Shown: positions 46,093-54,179 of the stretch, in pieces
Position numbering within the stretch: the stretch's first letter is position 1
Layout of the letters: each line of letters opens with the position of its first letter
NCBI RefSeq assembly: GCF_027111295.1
Contig: NZ_CP114287.1
Location: 5,642,001 to 5,706,000, forward strand
DNA length: 64,000 bases
Reading direction: 5' to 3'
Origin: Flavobacterium gelatinilyticum
GTDB lineage: Bacteria > Bacteroidota > Bacteroidia > Flavobacteriales > Flavobacteriaceae
Made by a program: the position numbers and the translations under genes
The notes under the pieces: model-generated
What the model was told of the DNA's origin: nothing
The model's input: the letters and a program-made list of their open reading frames with translations, nothing else
Database searches by the model: none

Positions 46093-46153
46093 AAAGTTTA
46101 AATGCTGTTTTAAAAAAATGCCCATCAACAAAAAAGTCAATGGGCTGGTAATA

Positions 46154-46693
46154 TTAGTTCCTGGAAGGAAAAATCCCCTGGATACAGATAATATAATTCA
46201 TGCCTAAATACGGCTGTTGAATAGACAATGGCTGGCTTCCTCCCGCATTTCCTACTGTTACCACAGGTGTAATTGTTTTCAAAGAACCGTTCGCAGGCTT
46301 CGTAGAATACAGATTATTCAGCGAAGCAAGATATGCGTTTTCGGCTGCTCCAGTACTTCCCTGGTCTGACAATCCTTTTAAGGTATAAGTTCCCTGTGCT
46401 GAATGGGTATGAGGCGGCATATTGGAGATAAGTACAGTATAAGTAGGAGTTCCAAGAAGGGTTCCCATTTGCAGGGACTGAATACCTGCTGTTACACCGG
46501 TTCCTGCAGGAATTCGGCCTCTAAAATCCGGTAAAGCAAAAGTACTTACACCATTTCCTCCGTATGTGGTGCCTAAAAGGCTGAATAAAGCCTGATTTGA
46601 ATTAATAGCTAATTGCTGTCCGTAACAATAAGCCCATGTTCTTGGAGCAAAATTTGCGGCAAATAGTCTGATTTCTGACATTGTTCCTTCCAT
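46154..46693 (-). CDS. Tail-collar-domain protein 3 (microcystin-dependent-protein-like)
   Basis: A 179-residue protein of the phage tail collar/MdpB family. The N-terminal signature 'EIRLFAANFAPRTWAYCYGQQLAINSNQALFSLLGTTYGGNGVSTFALPDFRGRIPAG' is unmistakable, and it ends with the shared 'GMNYIICIQGIFPSRN'. There is no signal peptide. It is third in transcription order of three paralogues (47306, 46708, 46154) and lies 61 bases before the binding-fold gene. In phages this domain joins the fibre to the tail, but no phage structural gene is nearby. Stand-alone cellular members have no established role. The paralogues differ most between residues 70 and 150. Confidence 0.9.
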   Translation of the reverse strand: MEGTMSEIRLFAANFAPRTWAYCYGQQLAINSNQALFSLLGTTYGGNGVSTFALPDFRGRIPAGTGVTAGIQSLQMGTLLGTPTYTVLISNMPPHTHSAQGTYTLKGLSDQGSTGAAENAYLASLNNLYSTKPANGSLKTITPVVTVGNAGGSQPLSIQQPYLGMNYIICIQGIFPSRN

Positions 46694-46707
46694 AATTGTG
46701 GTTTTTG

Positions 46708-47250
46708 TTAGTTTCTACTTGGGAAAATGCCTTCTAGGCAAATAATATAATTCGTTACTAGATAAGGCTGGATGATATCGATAGGGGTACTGCTTCCGGC
46801 AATAGAAACCGCTACTGTTGAAGTTCCGGATTTCAATTTACTGTCTGCTGTTTCAGATGTATACGCTAAGGCATTACCTGCCAGTACGGCATTTGCCGGT
46901 GCTCCAGTATTACCAGTGTCATTGTAAACAGGTACAGAAACTGTACTGCCTGCAGAAATGTGCGTGTGAATAGGCATTTGAGCACTACTCATTACAACCG
47001 TTTCTGTTCCTCCAACCTGTCCTAGTAGTATTAGCGGCAGTCCCGGACCGGTTCCTGTACCTACCGGAACACGACCCTGCAGGTTAGGAATATTAAATGT
47101 AGTTATCCCGTCACCTCCGTATGTTGTGCCAATTAATACGTACAAAGCCTGATAACTGGCAATGCTAAGTTGTGCTCCATTGCAAATTGCCCAGCCAAGA
47201 GGTGGAAAATTTCCTGCAAATAGGCGGATTTCGCTTATATATCCTTCCAT
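46708..47250 (-). CDS. Tail-collar-domain protein 2 (microcystin-dependent-protein-like)
   Basis: A 180-residue middle paralogue of the tail-collar triplet. It starts 'MEGYISEIRLFAGNFPPLGWAICNGAQLSIASYQALYVLIGTTYGGDGITTFNIPNLQGRVPVG', followed by a Gly/Thr/Ser-rich middle and the closing 'YLVTNYIICLEGIFPSRN'. A conserved central His-rich segment ('QMPIHTH') is shared by all three and could form a metal- or ligand-binding site, as in fibre proteins. No export signal is present. It lies 14 bases before the third paralogue and 55 bases after the first, consistent with one operon. Confidence 0.9.
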   Translation of the reverse strand: MEGYISEIRLFAGNFPPLGWAICNGAQLSIASYQALYVLIGTTYGGDGITTFNIPNLQGRVPVGTGTGPGLPLILLGQVGGTETVVMSSAQMPIHTHISAGSTVSVPVYNDTGNTGAPANAVLAGNALAYTSETADSKLKSGTSTVAVSIAGSSTPIDIIQPYLVTNYIICLEGIFPSRN

Positions 47251-47305
47251 GTTTTAATTTTTTAGATTTGACTTTACTTATAAAATTTGAATAACAAATG
47301 CGTTT

Positions 47306-47848
47306 TTAAGAACGCGGTGGAAATAAACCATATAAACAGATAATGTAGTTCATACCAATTGTAGGCTGCATTAACGAAATAGGATTCTGTCCTGTACCGG
47401 CACTTGCCAGAGCTATGTTATAAGTAACAGGTTTCATTATGTCATCTCCTTCAGTACTGGTGTACATCTTATTTTTCGAAGCAAGGATATTACCGTCAGG
47501 AGTATTAAGATTTCCCGTGTCTGAATAAGCAGGAATTGAAAAAACCGAAGTAACAGGATGATTATGAGCTGCCAGCTCGGCAACTGTTAATTGATGATTA
47601 TTATTGCCTCCCTGCTGTCCTATAGCGTAGGAAGATAATCCGGGAGCGGTACCGGCTCCTATCGCTGCACGTCCGGCAAAGTTAGGAAGTTGAAATGTAG
47701 TCGATCCGTTGCCTCCATACGTAGTGCCGATAAGAGCAAAAAGAGGAGTGTTAGATTGAACTGCGATTATCTGTCCGTTGCAATAAGTCCAGTTTCTGGG
47801 AGCGAAACCTGCAGCAAAATGACGAATTTCTCCAATGTATCCATCCAT
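47306..47848 (-). CDS. Tail-collar-domain protein 1 (microcystin-dependent-protein-like)
   Basis: A 180-residue first gene of the cluster. It has the same architecture as its two neighbours ('MDGYIGEIRHFAAGFAPRNWTYCNGQ' at the N-terminus, 'ELAAHNHPV' in the middle, 'GMNYIICLYGLFPPRS' at the end). It is the most divergent of the three at the C-terminus (PPRS for PSRN). No signal peptide. With its two paralogues it could form a heterotrimer or mixed fibre, since collar domains assemble as trimers; that is a hypothesis. The promoter must lie in the 545-base gap upstream, but no good consensus was found there. Confidence 0.9.
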   Translation of the reverse strand: MDGYIGEIRHFAAGFAPRNWTYCNGQIIAVQSNTPLFALIGTTYGGNGSTTFQLPNFAGRAAIGAGTAPGLSSYAIGQQGGNNNHQLTVAELAAHNHPVTSVFSIPAYSDTGNLNTPDGNILASKNKMYTSTEGDDIMKPVTYNIALASAGTGQNPISLMQPTIGMNYIICLYGLFPPRS

Positions 47849-48393
47849 AGTTTTCTAATTAATAGTTAATGTTAGTTATAGGTTTTATTGCTGTTTTGCC
47901 AGATCTGGTTACAATTAAAAAATTAATCCGGCATTTGTAAGTATTTACTAAAGTACTGTATATAAATGTTTTAAAAACAGGTGTTTTTACGTGTTTTTAT
48001 GAAAAGTAGGATGTAATCACGTTTTTTAACAGGTTTGTGATGCTATTACCTACATTTTGAAAAACAGTGTTAAAAGCCTTTTTTTCAGTTTTAAAAGTAG
48101 ATATCTGCTGGGTTTACGGAGAAAAATATGTTACGAAACGGATTTTTATTGTCATGAAATCCCTTTTGCAGAACATGTAATTTTTAGAAACTTCTCATTT
48201 AAGATATATCAGATAATTTTTTTGACAGAAAATAAGAAGCGTATTATTTTTGAAGAGAAACAACAAAGTAATGTTTAGAAAATGTTCTAAATAGAAAAGC
48301 CGGACATTTTCTAAATTATAGAAATATCCGGCTTTCAAATTAGGCAGTACCTACAGAAATGTTTCAAAAAGAAAACACGTCCAGAAAGGTATA
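47849..48393. other. Intergenic region, tail-collar cluster / sugar kinase
   Basis: Contains a terminator at 48297-48336. A 73-codon frame from a TTG at 48057 has no family features and no ribosome-binding context, and was not called. No Bacteroidota promoter box was recognised for the collar operon. Confidence 0.5.
48297..48336 (-). terminator. Terminator downstream of the PfkB kinase gene
   Basis: AAAGCCGGA pairs with TCCGGCTTT, extended internally by an imperfect pairing (CATTTTC/GAAATA). On the minus strand it is followed by a T-rich tail, about 60 bases past the kinase stop codon. Confidence 0.75.
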
Positions 48394-49299
48394 TTATTTT
48401 TGATTCTCTTTTCTGAAAAGCTCAAACTCAGAAAGAGTATAATCAGGACAGGCCCCTTTTTTAGAAGTAATAAAAGCACCAAGGGCAACCGCCTGATTTA
48501 AAATTTCGACATCAGCAGCACCAATAATTCGTTTGGATAAAAAACCCGCCAGAAACGAATCACCGCTTCCTACAGTATCCTCTACGGTAATAGATACAGC
48601 CGGAGCTTCAAATTTAGCATTTCCGTTATAATACAAAGCACCTTTGCTTCCTTTACTGATTAAAACTTCTTTCACATCAAACTGATCCTGTACATAATGC
48701 ACCGCATCATCTTCGTCAATATAACTTTTGCCTAAAAATTCAAGAATAAGCTTTAATTCAGCTTTATTCATTTTTACAATGTCGGCTTTTTTCAAAAGAT
48801 CGTTTATAATAGGAATAGAGTAGTGAGGCGGACGAAGGTTAACATCGAATACTTTCAATTGGGCACTTTCCAAAAGCTGAAACAATGTATTTCTGGAAGT
48901 TTCGTTTCGGGTAATAAGGCTTCCAAAAACAAAAGCCGATGCCTCGCTGACTTTTTTAGGATAATCTTCGCGAGGGTGGATATAATCCCACGCAACAGGT
49001 TTTAGAATATCATAATGTGCCTCGTTATGTTCGTCGATATGAGCGATTACCGTTCCGGTAGAATATTCCAGATCAATCTGACTGTCATCAATAGGAATGT
49101 TCCAGTTTTTTAACTGCGCCATGAGGTCATCGCCCAGTTTGTCATTACCAACACGGCTTATCATGTGCGAATCAATTCCCATTCTCATTAAATTGTAGGC
49201 TACATTAAAAGGCGCTCCCCCGGCACGGGCTCCTTCGGGAAAAATATCCCATAAAACTTCTCCATAACAATACACCGAGTTTTTTATCTCTTCTTTCAT
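48394..49299 (-). CDS. PfkB-family carbohydrate kinase (fructokinase-like)
   Basis: A 301-residue cytosolic kinase that uses ATP to phosphorylate a sugar. The N-terminal substrate-binding motif 'GEVLWDIFPEGARAGGAPFNVAYNLMRMG' and the C-terminal anion-hole and base motif 'DTVGSGDSFLAGFL' (catalytic Asp in GSGDS) are both present. Its closest resemblance is to fructokinases ('LWDIFPEG' is typical), but ribose or other sugar kinases cannot be excluded. It is a single gene with its own terminator, and neither neighbour is a transporter or glycosidase. Confidence 0.92.
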   Translation of the reverse strand: MKEEIKNSVYCYGEVLWDIFPEGARAGGAPFNVAYNLMRMGIDSHMISRVGNDKLGDDLMAQLKNWNIPIDDSQIDLEYSTGTVIAHIDEHNEAHYDILKPVAWDYIHPREDYPKKVSEASAFVFGSLITRNETSRNTLFQLLESAQLKVFDVNLRPPHYSIPIINDLLKKADIVKMNKAELKLILEFLGKSYIDEDDAVHYVQDQFDVKEVLISKGSKGALYYNGNAKFEAPAVSITVEDTVGSGDSFLAGFLSKRIIGAADVEILNQAVALGAFITSKKGACPDYTLSEFELFRKENQK

Positions 49300-49502
49300 G
49301 CTGTTTTAATTTTATTCTAAAGCCGTAAACGCTTTAAAATGTGGTATTTTAATTTCGTATCCCTAAGATAGAAATAAAAAAAGGAGTGGGAAAGTTTTTT
49401 TTGAAGGGACAAAGGGGCGAAGTTGCAGAGAAACGAAGTTTCGAAGACTTAAAAAAACTTTGAAACTTTGTTCCTCTGTACCTCTGTTACTTTTTTAGGA
49501 AC

Positions 49503-49886
49503 CTACTCATTTCGAAGCTTATTACGATGCTGAATTCCAAAATCGCGCAAAGCCAGAATAATCGGTTTTACAGACCAGCTGTACTCCGTTAGTTCATATT
49601 CAATTCTGACGGTGGCTTCATTGTAAATCTTCTTTTCAACAAAACCGTTCAGTTCCATTTCTTTAAGCTGATGCGCCAGAACTTTAGAAGTAATTTTTGG
49701 GATTTCCTTCATGATCTCGCCAAATCTTCTGTTGCCTTCCATTAAAGCAATCGTAATGGGTACGCGCCATTTTCCGTTGATTACATAAATGGCATCCATG
49801 ATAGGAACCACCTCTGTTTTACATCGTAAAATCCTCTCGATTCTGGTTTCTGTGCCTTGCACAATCTCGTTGTTTGTTGTTGTCAT
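49503..49886 (-). CDS. HxlR-family transcriptional regulator
   Basis: A 127-residue winged helix-turn-helix protein. The family pattern is clear: 'CKTEVVPIMDAIYVINGKWRVPITIALMEGNRRFGEIMKEIPKITSKVLAHQLKEMELNGFV' contains the conserved Cys, the K-W of helix 1 and the recognition helix. HxlR proteins act as dimers and often sense reactive electrophiles or oxidants through that Cys. A nearly perfect 32-bp palindrome in its own promoter (49909-49940) is very likely its operator, which implies autoregulation and perhaps control of the divergent operon starting at 50158. Confidence 0.92.
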   Translation of the reverse strand: MTTTNNEIVQGTETRIERILRCKTEVVPIMDAIYVINGKWRVPITIALMEGNRRFGEIMKEIPKITSKVLAHQLKEMELNGFVEKKIYNEATVRIEYELTEYSWSVKPIILALRDFGIQHRNKLRNE

Positions 49887-49908
49887 TGGGTTAAAATTTG
49901 GGGGTTAG

Positions 49909-49940
49909 TTACCTAAAAGTAAGTAGTTACTTTCAGGTAA
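49909..49940. promoter_or_regulatory. 32-bp palindromic operator upstream of hxlR
   Basis: TTACCTAAAAGTAA (49909-49922) and TTACTTTCAGGTAA (49927-49940) are inverted copies with 13 of 14 matches and a 4-base spacer. The position, 23 bases from the hxlR ATG, fits repressor binding over the start of transcription. Confidence 0.75.
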
Positions 49941-50157
49941 GTATTCAATTTGCAAGGATAAAAGTATATATTTTTGTTTTGACACCTTCATAATTTTTTA
50001 TTATAAAAATTTATTTGATAATAATTAAAGATAATAAACAACAGTTTTGTTTAAGGTTTTGTTTTGACTCTTAAACAGTTAGTTATTAGAAAACTTAAAT
50101 AATCATATTTTATTATCAGGAAGATGAAAATTTCCCACAACCCCAAACTACTATTAT

Positions 50158-50559
50158 ATGAAGAAAATCAAAATTGCATCAGCAGTTACTTTAGTGCTGA
50201 TTTCTGCCGGTATCTATTTGTACAACGGTGTTCTGTTTAAATCGGCACGGGATATACAATCCGAAGAAGCCTCTGTTACAATCGAAGCCAAAAAACTAGC
50301 TTCAGAATATGCTTCAAATCCTCAGAAAGCAGATTCCTTATACCTGAATAAAACCATCGAAATAACCGGACTGATAACCAAAGAAACCGACTCGGTTCTG
50401 GTGCTCGAAAATGCGGTGTTTTGTCTCTTAAACAAAAAAGAAAAAGTAAACCCTGAAGCCGGCAAAGTCGTGGTAAAAGGCAAATGTATTGGGTATGACG
50501 AACTTTTTGAGGAAGTGAAACTAGATCAGTGTACAATTAATAAACCAAATAAAGAATGA
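50158..50559 (+). CDS. OB-fold (tRNA_anti-like) membrane-anchored protein
   Basis: A 133-residue protein with an N-terminal hydrophobic segment (7-25) that anchors or exports it. Residues 60-130 match the OB-fold tRNA_anti-like domain ('LYLNKTIEITGLITKETDSVLVLENAVFCLLNKKE...VVVKGKCIGYDELFEEVKLDQC'). Despite the name, no RNA-binding role is established for these exported forms. It begins a four-gene plus-strand set (OB-fold, DUF5777 barrel, cytochrome c, YceI) and overlaps nothing; the next gene starts 4 bases later. Confidence 0.82.
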   Translation: MKKIKIASAVTLVLISAGIYLYNGVLFKSARDIQSEEASVTIEAKKLASEYASNPQKADSLYLNKTIEITGLITKETDSVLVLENAVFCLLNKKEKVNPEAGKVVVKGKCIGYDELFEEVKLDQCTINKPNKE

Positions 50560-50563
50560 TTTT

Positions 50564-51406
50564 ATGAAGAAAATCCTAGTCCCAATTTTCCTTTTCCTGA
50601 CTGCAATGACCTACGCTCAGGACGACCTGCTAAACAGTCTCGATTCTGTCCAGACTGAAGAAAACTACAGCACTGCCACTTTTAAAGCTTTACAGCTGGT
50701 AACGCTGCAGACAACCAAAATGCCCGCAAAAAAAGAGTTCTATTTTGTAGTTTCGCACCGTTTTGGAACCGTTAAAGATGGTCTTGACAGCTTCTTCGGG
50801 CTCGATAATGCCACAACCAAACTGGGCGGTATTTACGGTGTGACCGACTGGCTTGCTGTAAGCTTGTCCAGACATACACTGAATAAAATGTACGAAACCG
50901 GATTAAAATACCGTGTGGCCAGACAAAGCAATAATTTTCCGGTTGACATTGCAGGATACAGCGTTGCCGATATCAATACTTTTTTAGAAAAAGATCAATA
51001 TCCGGGTCTTGAATTTAAACACCGTTTAACCTACGTACAGCAAATCCTGATTTCCAGAAAAATAAACGAAAGATTATCATTAGAACTTGTTCCGTCATTT
51101 GTACACAAGAACCTGTATAATCCTGATATTGAAAACGACAACCAGTTTTCTTTTGGCGGAGGCGGTCGTTTTAAACTCACCAAAAGACTTTCTGTAAACT
51201 TAGAATACATGCACAATTTTGATAAACCGGATTTTTACAAAAATCCGTTATCTGTTGGTTTGGATGTCGAAACAGGCGGACACGTATTCCAGCTTTTATT
51301 TACCAATTCGCAGTCTATGAGCGAGAGCGGGTATCTCACCAATGCTTCCGGAGATTGGGGCAAAGGCGATTTCTTCTTCGGATTTAACTTATACAGAGTA
51401 TTCTAG
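50564..51406 (+). CDS. DUF5777-type outer-membrane beta-barrel protein
   Basis: A 280-residue exported protein with a signal peptide ending 'AMTYAQ|D'. Strand-rich sequence with the pattern 'FYFVVSHRFGTVKDGLDSFFGLDNATTKLGGIYGVTDWLAVSLSRHTLNKMYETGLKYRV' is what I recall for the DUF5777 family. The C-terminus ends in 'GFNLYRVF', with the terminal Phe expected of barrel proteins. It is probably an outer-membrane barrel whose partner is the cytochrome or the YceI protein encoded downstream; the specific role is not known. Confidence 0.75.
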   Translation: MKKILVPIFLFLTAMTYAQDDLLNSLDSVQTEENYSTATFKALQLVTLQTTKMPAKKEFYFVVSHRFGTVKDGLDSFFGLDNATTKLGGIYGVTDWLAVSLSRHTLNKMYETGLKYRVARQSNNFPVDIAGYSVADINTFLEKDQYPGLEFKHRLTYVQQILISRKINERLSLELVPSFVHKNLYNPDIENDNQFSFGGGGRFKLTKRLSVNLEYMHNFDKPDFYKNPLSVGLDVETGGHVFQLLFTNSQSMSESGYLTNASGDWGKGDFFFGFNLYRVF

Positions 51407-51441
51407 AACCCGTTTGATGTAATTGAACAAGATAATTTAAT

Positions 51442-51481
51442 ACATAAAACAGAGATTAGATTCTAAGGTATCTCTTTATGT
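51442..51481. other. Intercistronic hairpin before the cytochrome gene
   Basis: ACATAAA...AGAGAT pairs with ATCTCTTTATGT across 51442-51481, a stem of about 12 pairs in two blocks. There is no T-run, so it is probably an RNA-stability structure rather than a terminator. Confidence 0.45.
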
Positions 51482-51515
51482 GTTACAAAAAGCACCACAC
51501 CAAAAATATATTATT

Positions 51516-51884
51516 ATGAAAAAATTACTGGCACTTAGCATATTATTAGCCGTTTTTGCAAGTTGCGGCGATGCAGATACTTATGAAGATATCGAAAACA
51601 AATCTGAAGTACCGGACCCTGGAACAGATCCTGTTGCGATGACGTATACAAAAAATGTAAAACCTATTATCGATGCCAATTGTATAGGCTGCCACCGTGC
51701 GGGTTCTTCAAGAGCTTTAACCACTTACGCTCAGGTAAAAGCATCAGTTGAAAGCGGCGCATTGCTGGCACGTATTCAGTTACAAACCGGACAGCAGGGA
51801 ATTATGCCTCAGGCCGGAAGAATGGCGCAGACCAATATTGACGTAATTGTAAAATGGAACGCAGACGGACTTAAAGAAAATTAA
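51516..51884 (+). CDS. Small c-type cytochrome lipoprotein
   Basis: A 122-residue lipoprotein. The ATG at 51516 gives a clean lipoprotein signal (C17 in 'LAVFASC|GD') and is preferred over 51480. The mature part contains one haem-attachment site C56-I-G-C59-H60 and a methionine in 'GIMPQAGRM' that could be the sixth haem ligand. This is the short single-haem type often linked to membrane-bound electron transfer. It lies 2 bases before the YceI gene and belongs to the 50158-52438 operon. Confidence 0.85.
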   Translation: MKKLLALSILLAVFASCGDADTYEDIENKSEVPDPGTDPVAMTYTKNVKPIIDANCIGCHRAGSSRALTTYAQVKASVESGALLARIQLQTGQQGIMPQAGRMAQTNIDVIVKWNADGLKEN

Positions 51885-51886
51885 TT

Positions 51887-52438
51887 ATGAAAAAATCGCT
51901 TGTAACAACTTTGATTATACTCATTTTTATGAGTAGTGCGAATGTGTTTTCGCAAAGATTAATAACTAAAACAGGAAATGTAAAATTTCAGGCTTCAATG
52001 CCCACTTATGAAGAAGTGGCAGCAGAAAACAAAACCGCATCGGCTGTTTTGGAATCTTCAACCGGAGATCTCGCAGCTTTGATCCTTATAAAAGGCTTTC
52101 GTTTTAAAACAGCTTTAATGGAAGAACATTTTAATGAAAATTATATGGAATCTGAAAAGTTTTCGAAAGCGGTTTTTAAAGGAAAAATAACAGATTTTGA
52201 TGAATCTAAAATAACCGCTTCGGTTAAAAACTTCACAATAAAAGGAGACCTGACCATTCACGGAATAACAAAACCGGTTTCGACTATTGTGAAAATTTCT
52301 AAGACCTCAAACGGAATTAATTTGAATGGTTCGTTTGAAGTGAAACCGGAAGATTTTGATATTGAGATTCCGTCTTTGGTCAGAAAGAAAATTGCCGACA
52401 AAGTAAAAGTCACGTATGTTTTTCCTTTAGCAAAATAA
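51887..52438 (+). CDS. YceI-family protein
   Basis: A 183-residue exported protein with a signal peptide ending 'ANVFSQ|R'. The YceI lipocalin-like fold is supported by the strand pattern and the conserved 'FKGKITDFDESKITASVKNFTIKGDLTIHGITKPVSTIVKI'. YceI proteins bind long-chain isoprenoids or amides in a beta-barrel, and the family is often found near cytochromes. Location is probably the periplasm. It is last in the operon, with a perfect terminator hairpin 75 bases later. Confidence 0.93.
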   Translation: MKKSLVTTLIILIFMSSANVFSQRLITKTGNVKFQASMPTYEEVAAENKTASAVLESSTGDLAALILIKGFRFKTALMEEHFNENYMESEKFSKAVFKGKITDFDESKITASVKNFTIKGDLTIHGITKPVSTIVKISKTSNGINLNGSFEVKPEDFDIEIPSLVRKKIADKVKVTYVFPLAK

Positions 52439-52513
52439 TACAGTTGTACTAAACGAATCTTTTATTAAGTTCATAAGATCAGTGCATTAAAGCAATGTAT
52501 TTCAATTAAAATC

Positions 52514-52551
52514 AAAAGGTCAGTTTCTGCAGAAACTGACCTTTTGTCTTA
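52514..52551. terminator. Bidirectional terminator after yceI
   Basis: A 32-bp perfect palindrome, 52514-52545 (half-site AAAAGGTCAGTTTCTG), ending in T's in both directions. It serves yceI and the convergent small gene at 52568. Confidence 0.9.
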
Positions 52552-52567
52552 TCTTTTTAGACTTTTT

Positions 52568-52819
52568 TTATTTAGAAGAATGATCGTCTATAATATTCTG
52601 AACACTGCGAATAAAAGTTTCTGTGTCTTTAAGTTCTTGTGTAATATAAATATCGTAATCTGTTAATTTAAATTGTTCAAGCATGTCTTTCTTTAGGTAT
52701 TTAATCATAGATTCCAGACTGCGCGTATCATTTTTTTCATGCTGTCTTTTTAATTCGCGCTGTTTGCTCTCCAGATAGGCTAAAGTTTTTCTTAATCTTT
52801 GAATGTTAATTTTATCCAC
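52568..52819 (-). CDS. Small hydrophilic protein of unknown function
   Basis: An 83-residue, highly charged, wholly helical protein with heptad-like spacing ('IQRLRKTLAYLESKQRELKRQHEKNDTRSLESMIKYLKKDMLEQF'). It has no signal peptide, membrane helix or known motif. It is supported as a real gene by the ATG with an A/T-rich leader and the shared terminator at its 3' end. A short coiled-coil regulatory or structural protein is possible; no function can be assigned. Confidence 0.6.
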   Translation of the reverse strand: MDKINIQRLRKTLAYLESKQRELKRQHEKNDTRSLESMIKYLKKDMLEQFKLTDYDIYITQELKDTETFIRSVQNIIDDHSSK

Positions 52820-53020
52820 GATTGAATTTTTTAAATTAATAATGGAATACGTTCACAGGACAAAATCAATCCATTTTTAGACGTATTGCTCTCCACACAT
52901 ACGATTAAATTGATAATTCAGTTTTGAAAATTTAATTTAGAATATCAAAAATGTTTTGTTATTATAGTTTTGTGTTTTTTAATGATCTGAAAATCTTGTA
53001 TTTAATAACCGGAAAAAATA

Positions 53021-54133
53021 TTACTTTTTTTTCGTTTTTTTTCTTCCCAGCCAGATTATTAATCCGGTAACCGGCAGTGTAACGGCAAAAAGACAAACCA
53101 AAAATGCCAGTATTTTTGTGGGATATCCGTAAATACTTCCGGTATGAATTGGGTAAATCAAACGCCTTATTTTGTCGCCGTTACTAAAAGATTCATAAGG
53201 TTTAGTTTTTACAATTTCGCCTGTATATTTATCAAAATACGCCATGCTCGAAATATTCGGGATCGATTTTTCGATATTTAGTTTAATCACCATGACACTG
53301 TTAATAGTGTCAGACGGCATTCGGATCTGCGTATCGCCTTTGAATTTGTAAATGCTGTCGGTTTTAGAAAATATCTTTTGATAAAAAAAAGTCTTGTCTC
53401 CCTTTGGATCTGTTTTTGTTGGATTTTCAACTTTAGCAGATGGCTTTTTGGCAGTTCCGTCGGCCAGTAAATAAATTCCGCTTTCAAACCATTTGTACGA
53501 CCAGGTTAAACCCGTAAGCGAAATAACCAGCAGAACCAGAAATGTATAAAAACCAAAAGTAGAGTGAAAGTCCCAGTTAACCCTTTTAAACGAAGCATCC
53601 CATTTTACCGTTAACCTTTGTTTTAAGTTTTTCATTTTCTTAGGCCACCATAAAACAATTCCCGATAAGAGCATAAAAACAAAAATAAGACAACTGATTC
53701 CCGTAACTGCTTTCCCAAATTTACCTAAAATCAAATGACGGTGTAAATCGAGAACAACCGAGAAAAAACGTCCTTTTTGAGGGATCGATGCTAAAACTTT
53801 TCCAGTATACGGATCAACAGAAAAAATCTGGTCCTTTTTATTATCATCCGGTCCGGTAACAATCAAACTTCTTTCCGGATCATAAAAAGTATGAATACGA
53901 TCAATCTCCGTAATATGATATTGTTTTTCAATATCAGCAATTATAACATCAACCGGCAGTTTTTCTTTGCCAACAGCTGCTACTTTGTAAAACTCAGGAT
54001 TAAAGAACTGATCCAGTTCATCTTCAAAAACGAGAATGCTTCCCGTAAGTGCGACTATAAACACAATCAGCCCGGAGATAAGTCCGAGCCAAAGGTGAAG
54101 AAAGCCAATATTTTTCTTAAGTGTTTTGTTCAT
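53021..54133 (-). CDS. PepSY-associated membrane protein (iron-uptake, PiuB-like)
   Basis: A 370-residue inner-membrane protein. The ATG at 54133 (MNKTLKKNIGFLHLWLGLISG) is preferred to 54163, because it starts right at the conserved N-terminus. Four membrane helices are visible ('GLIVFIVALTGSILVFEDEL', 'GISCLIFVFMLLSGIVLWWP', 'FLVLLVISLTGLTWSY', 'LAFLVCLFAVTLPVTGLIIWLG'), flanking a large periplasmic PepSY region. His residues near the helices (HLWLG, LHRHL, DFHST, IHTGS) fit haem ligation. The family is associated with siderophore reduction or iron release. It follows the siderophore receptor gene by 46 bases, in one operon controlled by site C. Confidence 0.9.
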   Translation of the reverse strand: MNKTLKKNIGFLHLWLGLISGLIVFIVALTGSILVFEDELDQFFNPEFYKVAAVGKEKLPVDVIIADIEKQYHITEIDRIHTFYDPERSLIVTGPDDNKKDQIFSVDPYTGKVLASIPQKGRFFSVVLDLHRHLILGKFGKAVTGISCLIFVFMLLSGIVLWWPKKMKNLKQRLTVKWDASFKRVNWDFHSTFGFYTFLVLLVISLTGLTWSYKWFESGIYLLADGTAKKPSAKVENPTKTDPKGDKTFFYQKIFSKTDSIYKFKGDTQIRMPSDTINSVMVIKLNIEKSIPNISSMAYFDKYTGEIVKTKPYESFSNGDKIRRLIYPIHTGSIYGYPTKILAFLVCLFAVTLPVTGLIIWLGRKKTKKK

Positions 54134-54179
54134 TTTTCTGTTTTTCCCCAAAATATTTTTCAAATATAAACAAAGCTTC

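Noticed and set aside
46154..47848. Tail-collar genes as evidence of a prophage
   Set aside because: No capsid, terminase, sheath, integrase or lysis gene is found in the window, and the flanking genes are ordinary chromosomal ones.
48057..48278. 73-codon frame in the gap before the sugar kinase
   Set aside because: It starts at TTG, has no family features or promoter, and its composition resembles translated AT-rich spacer.
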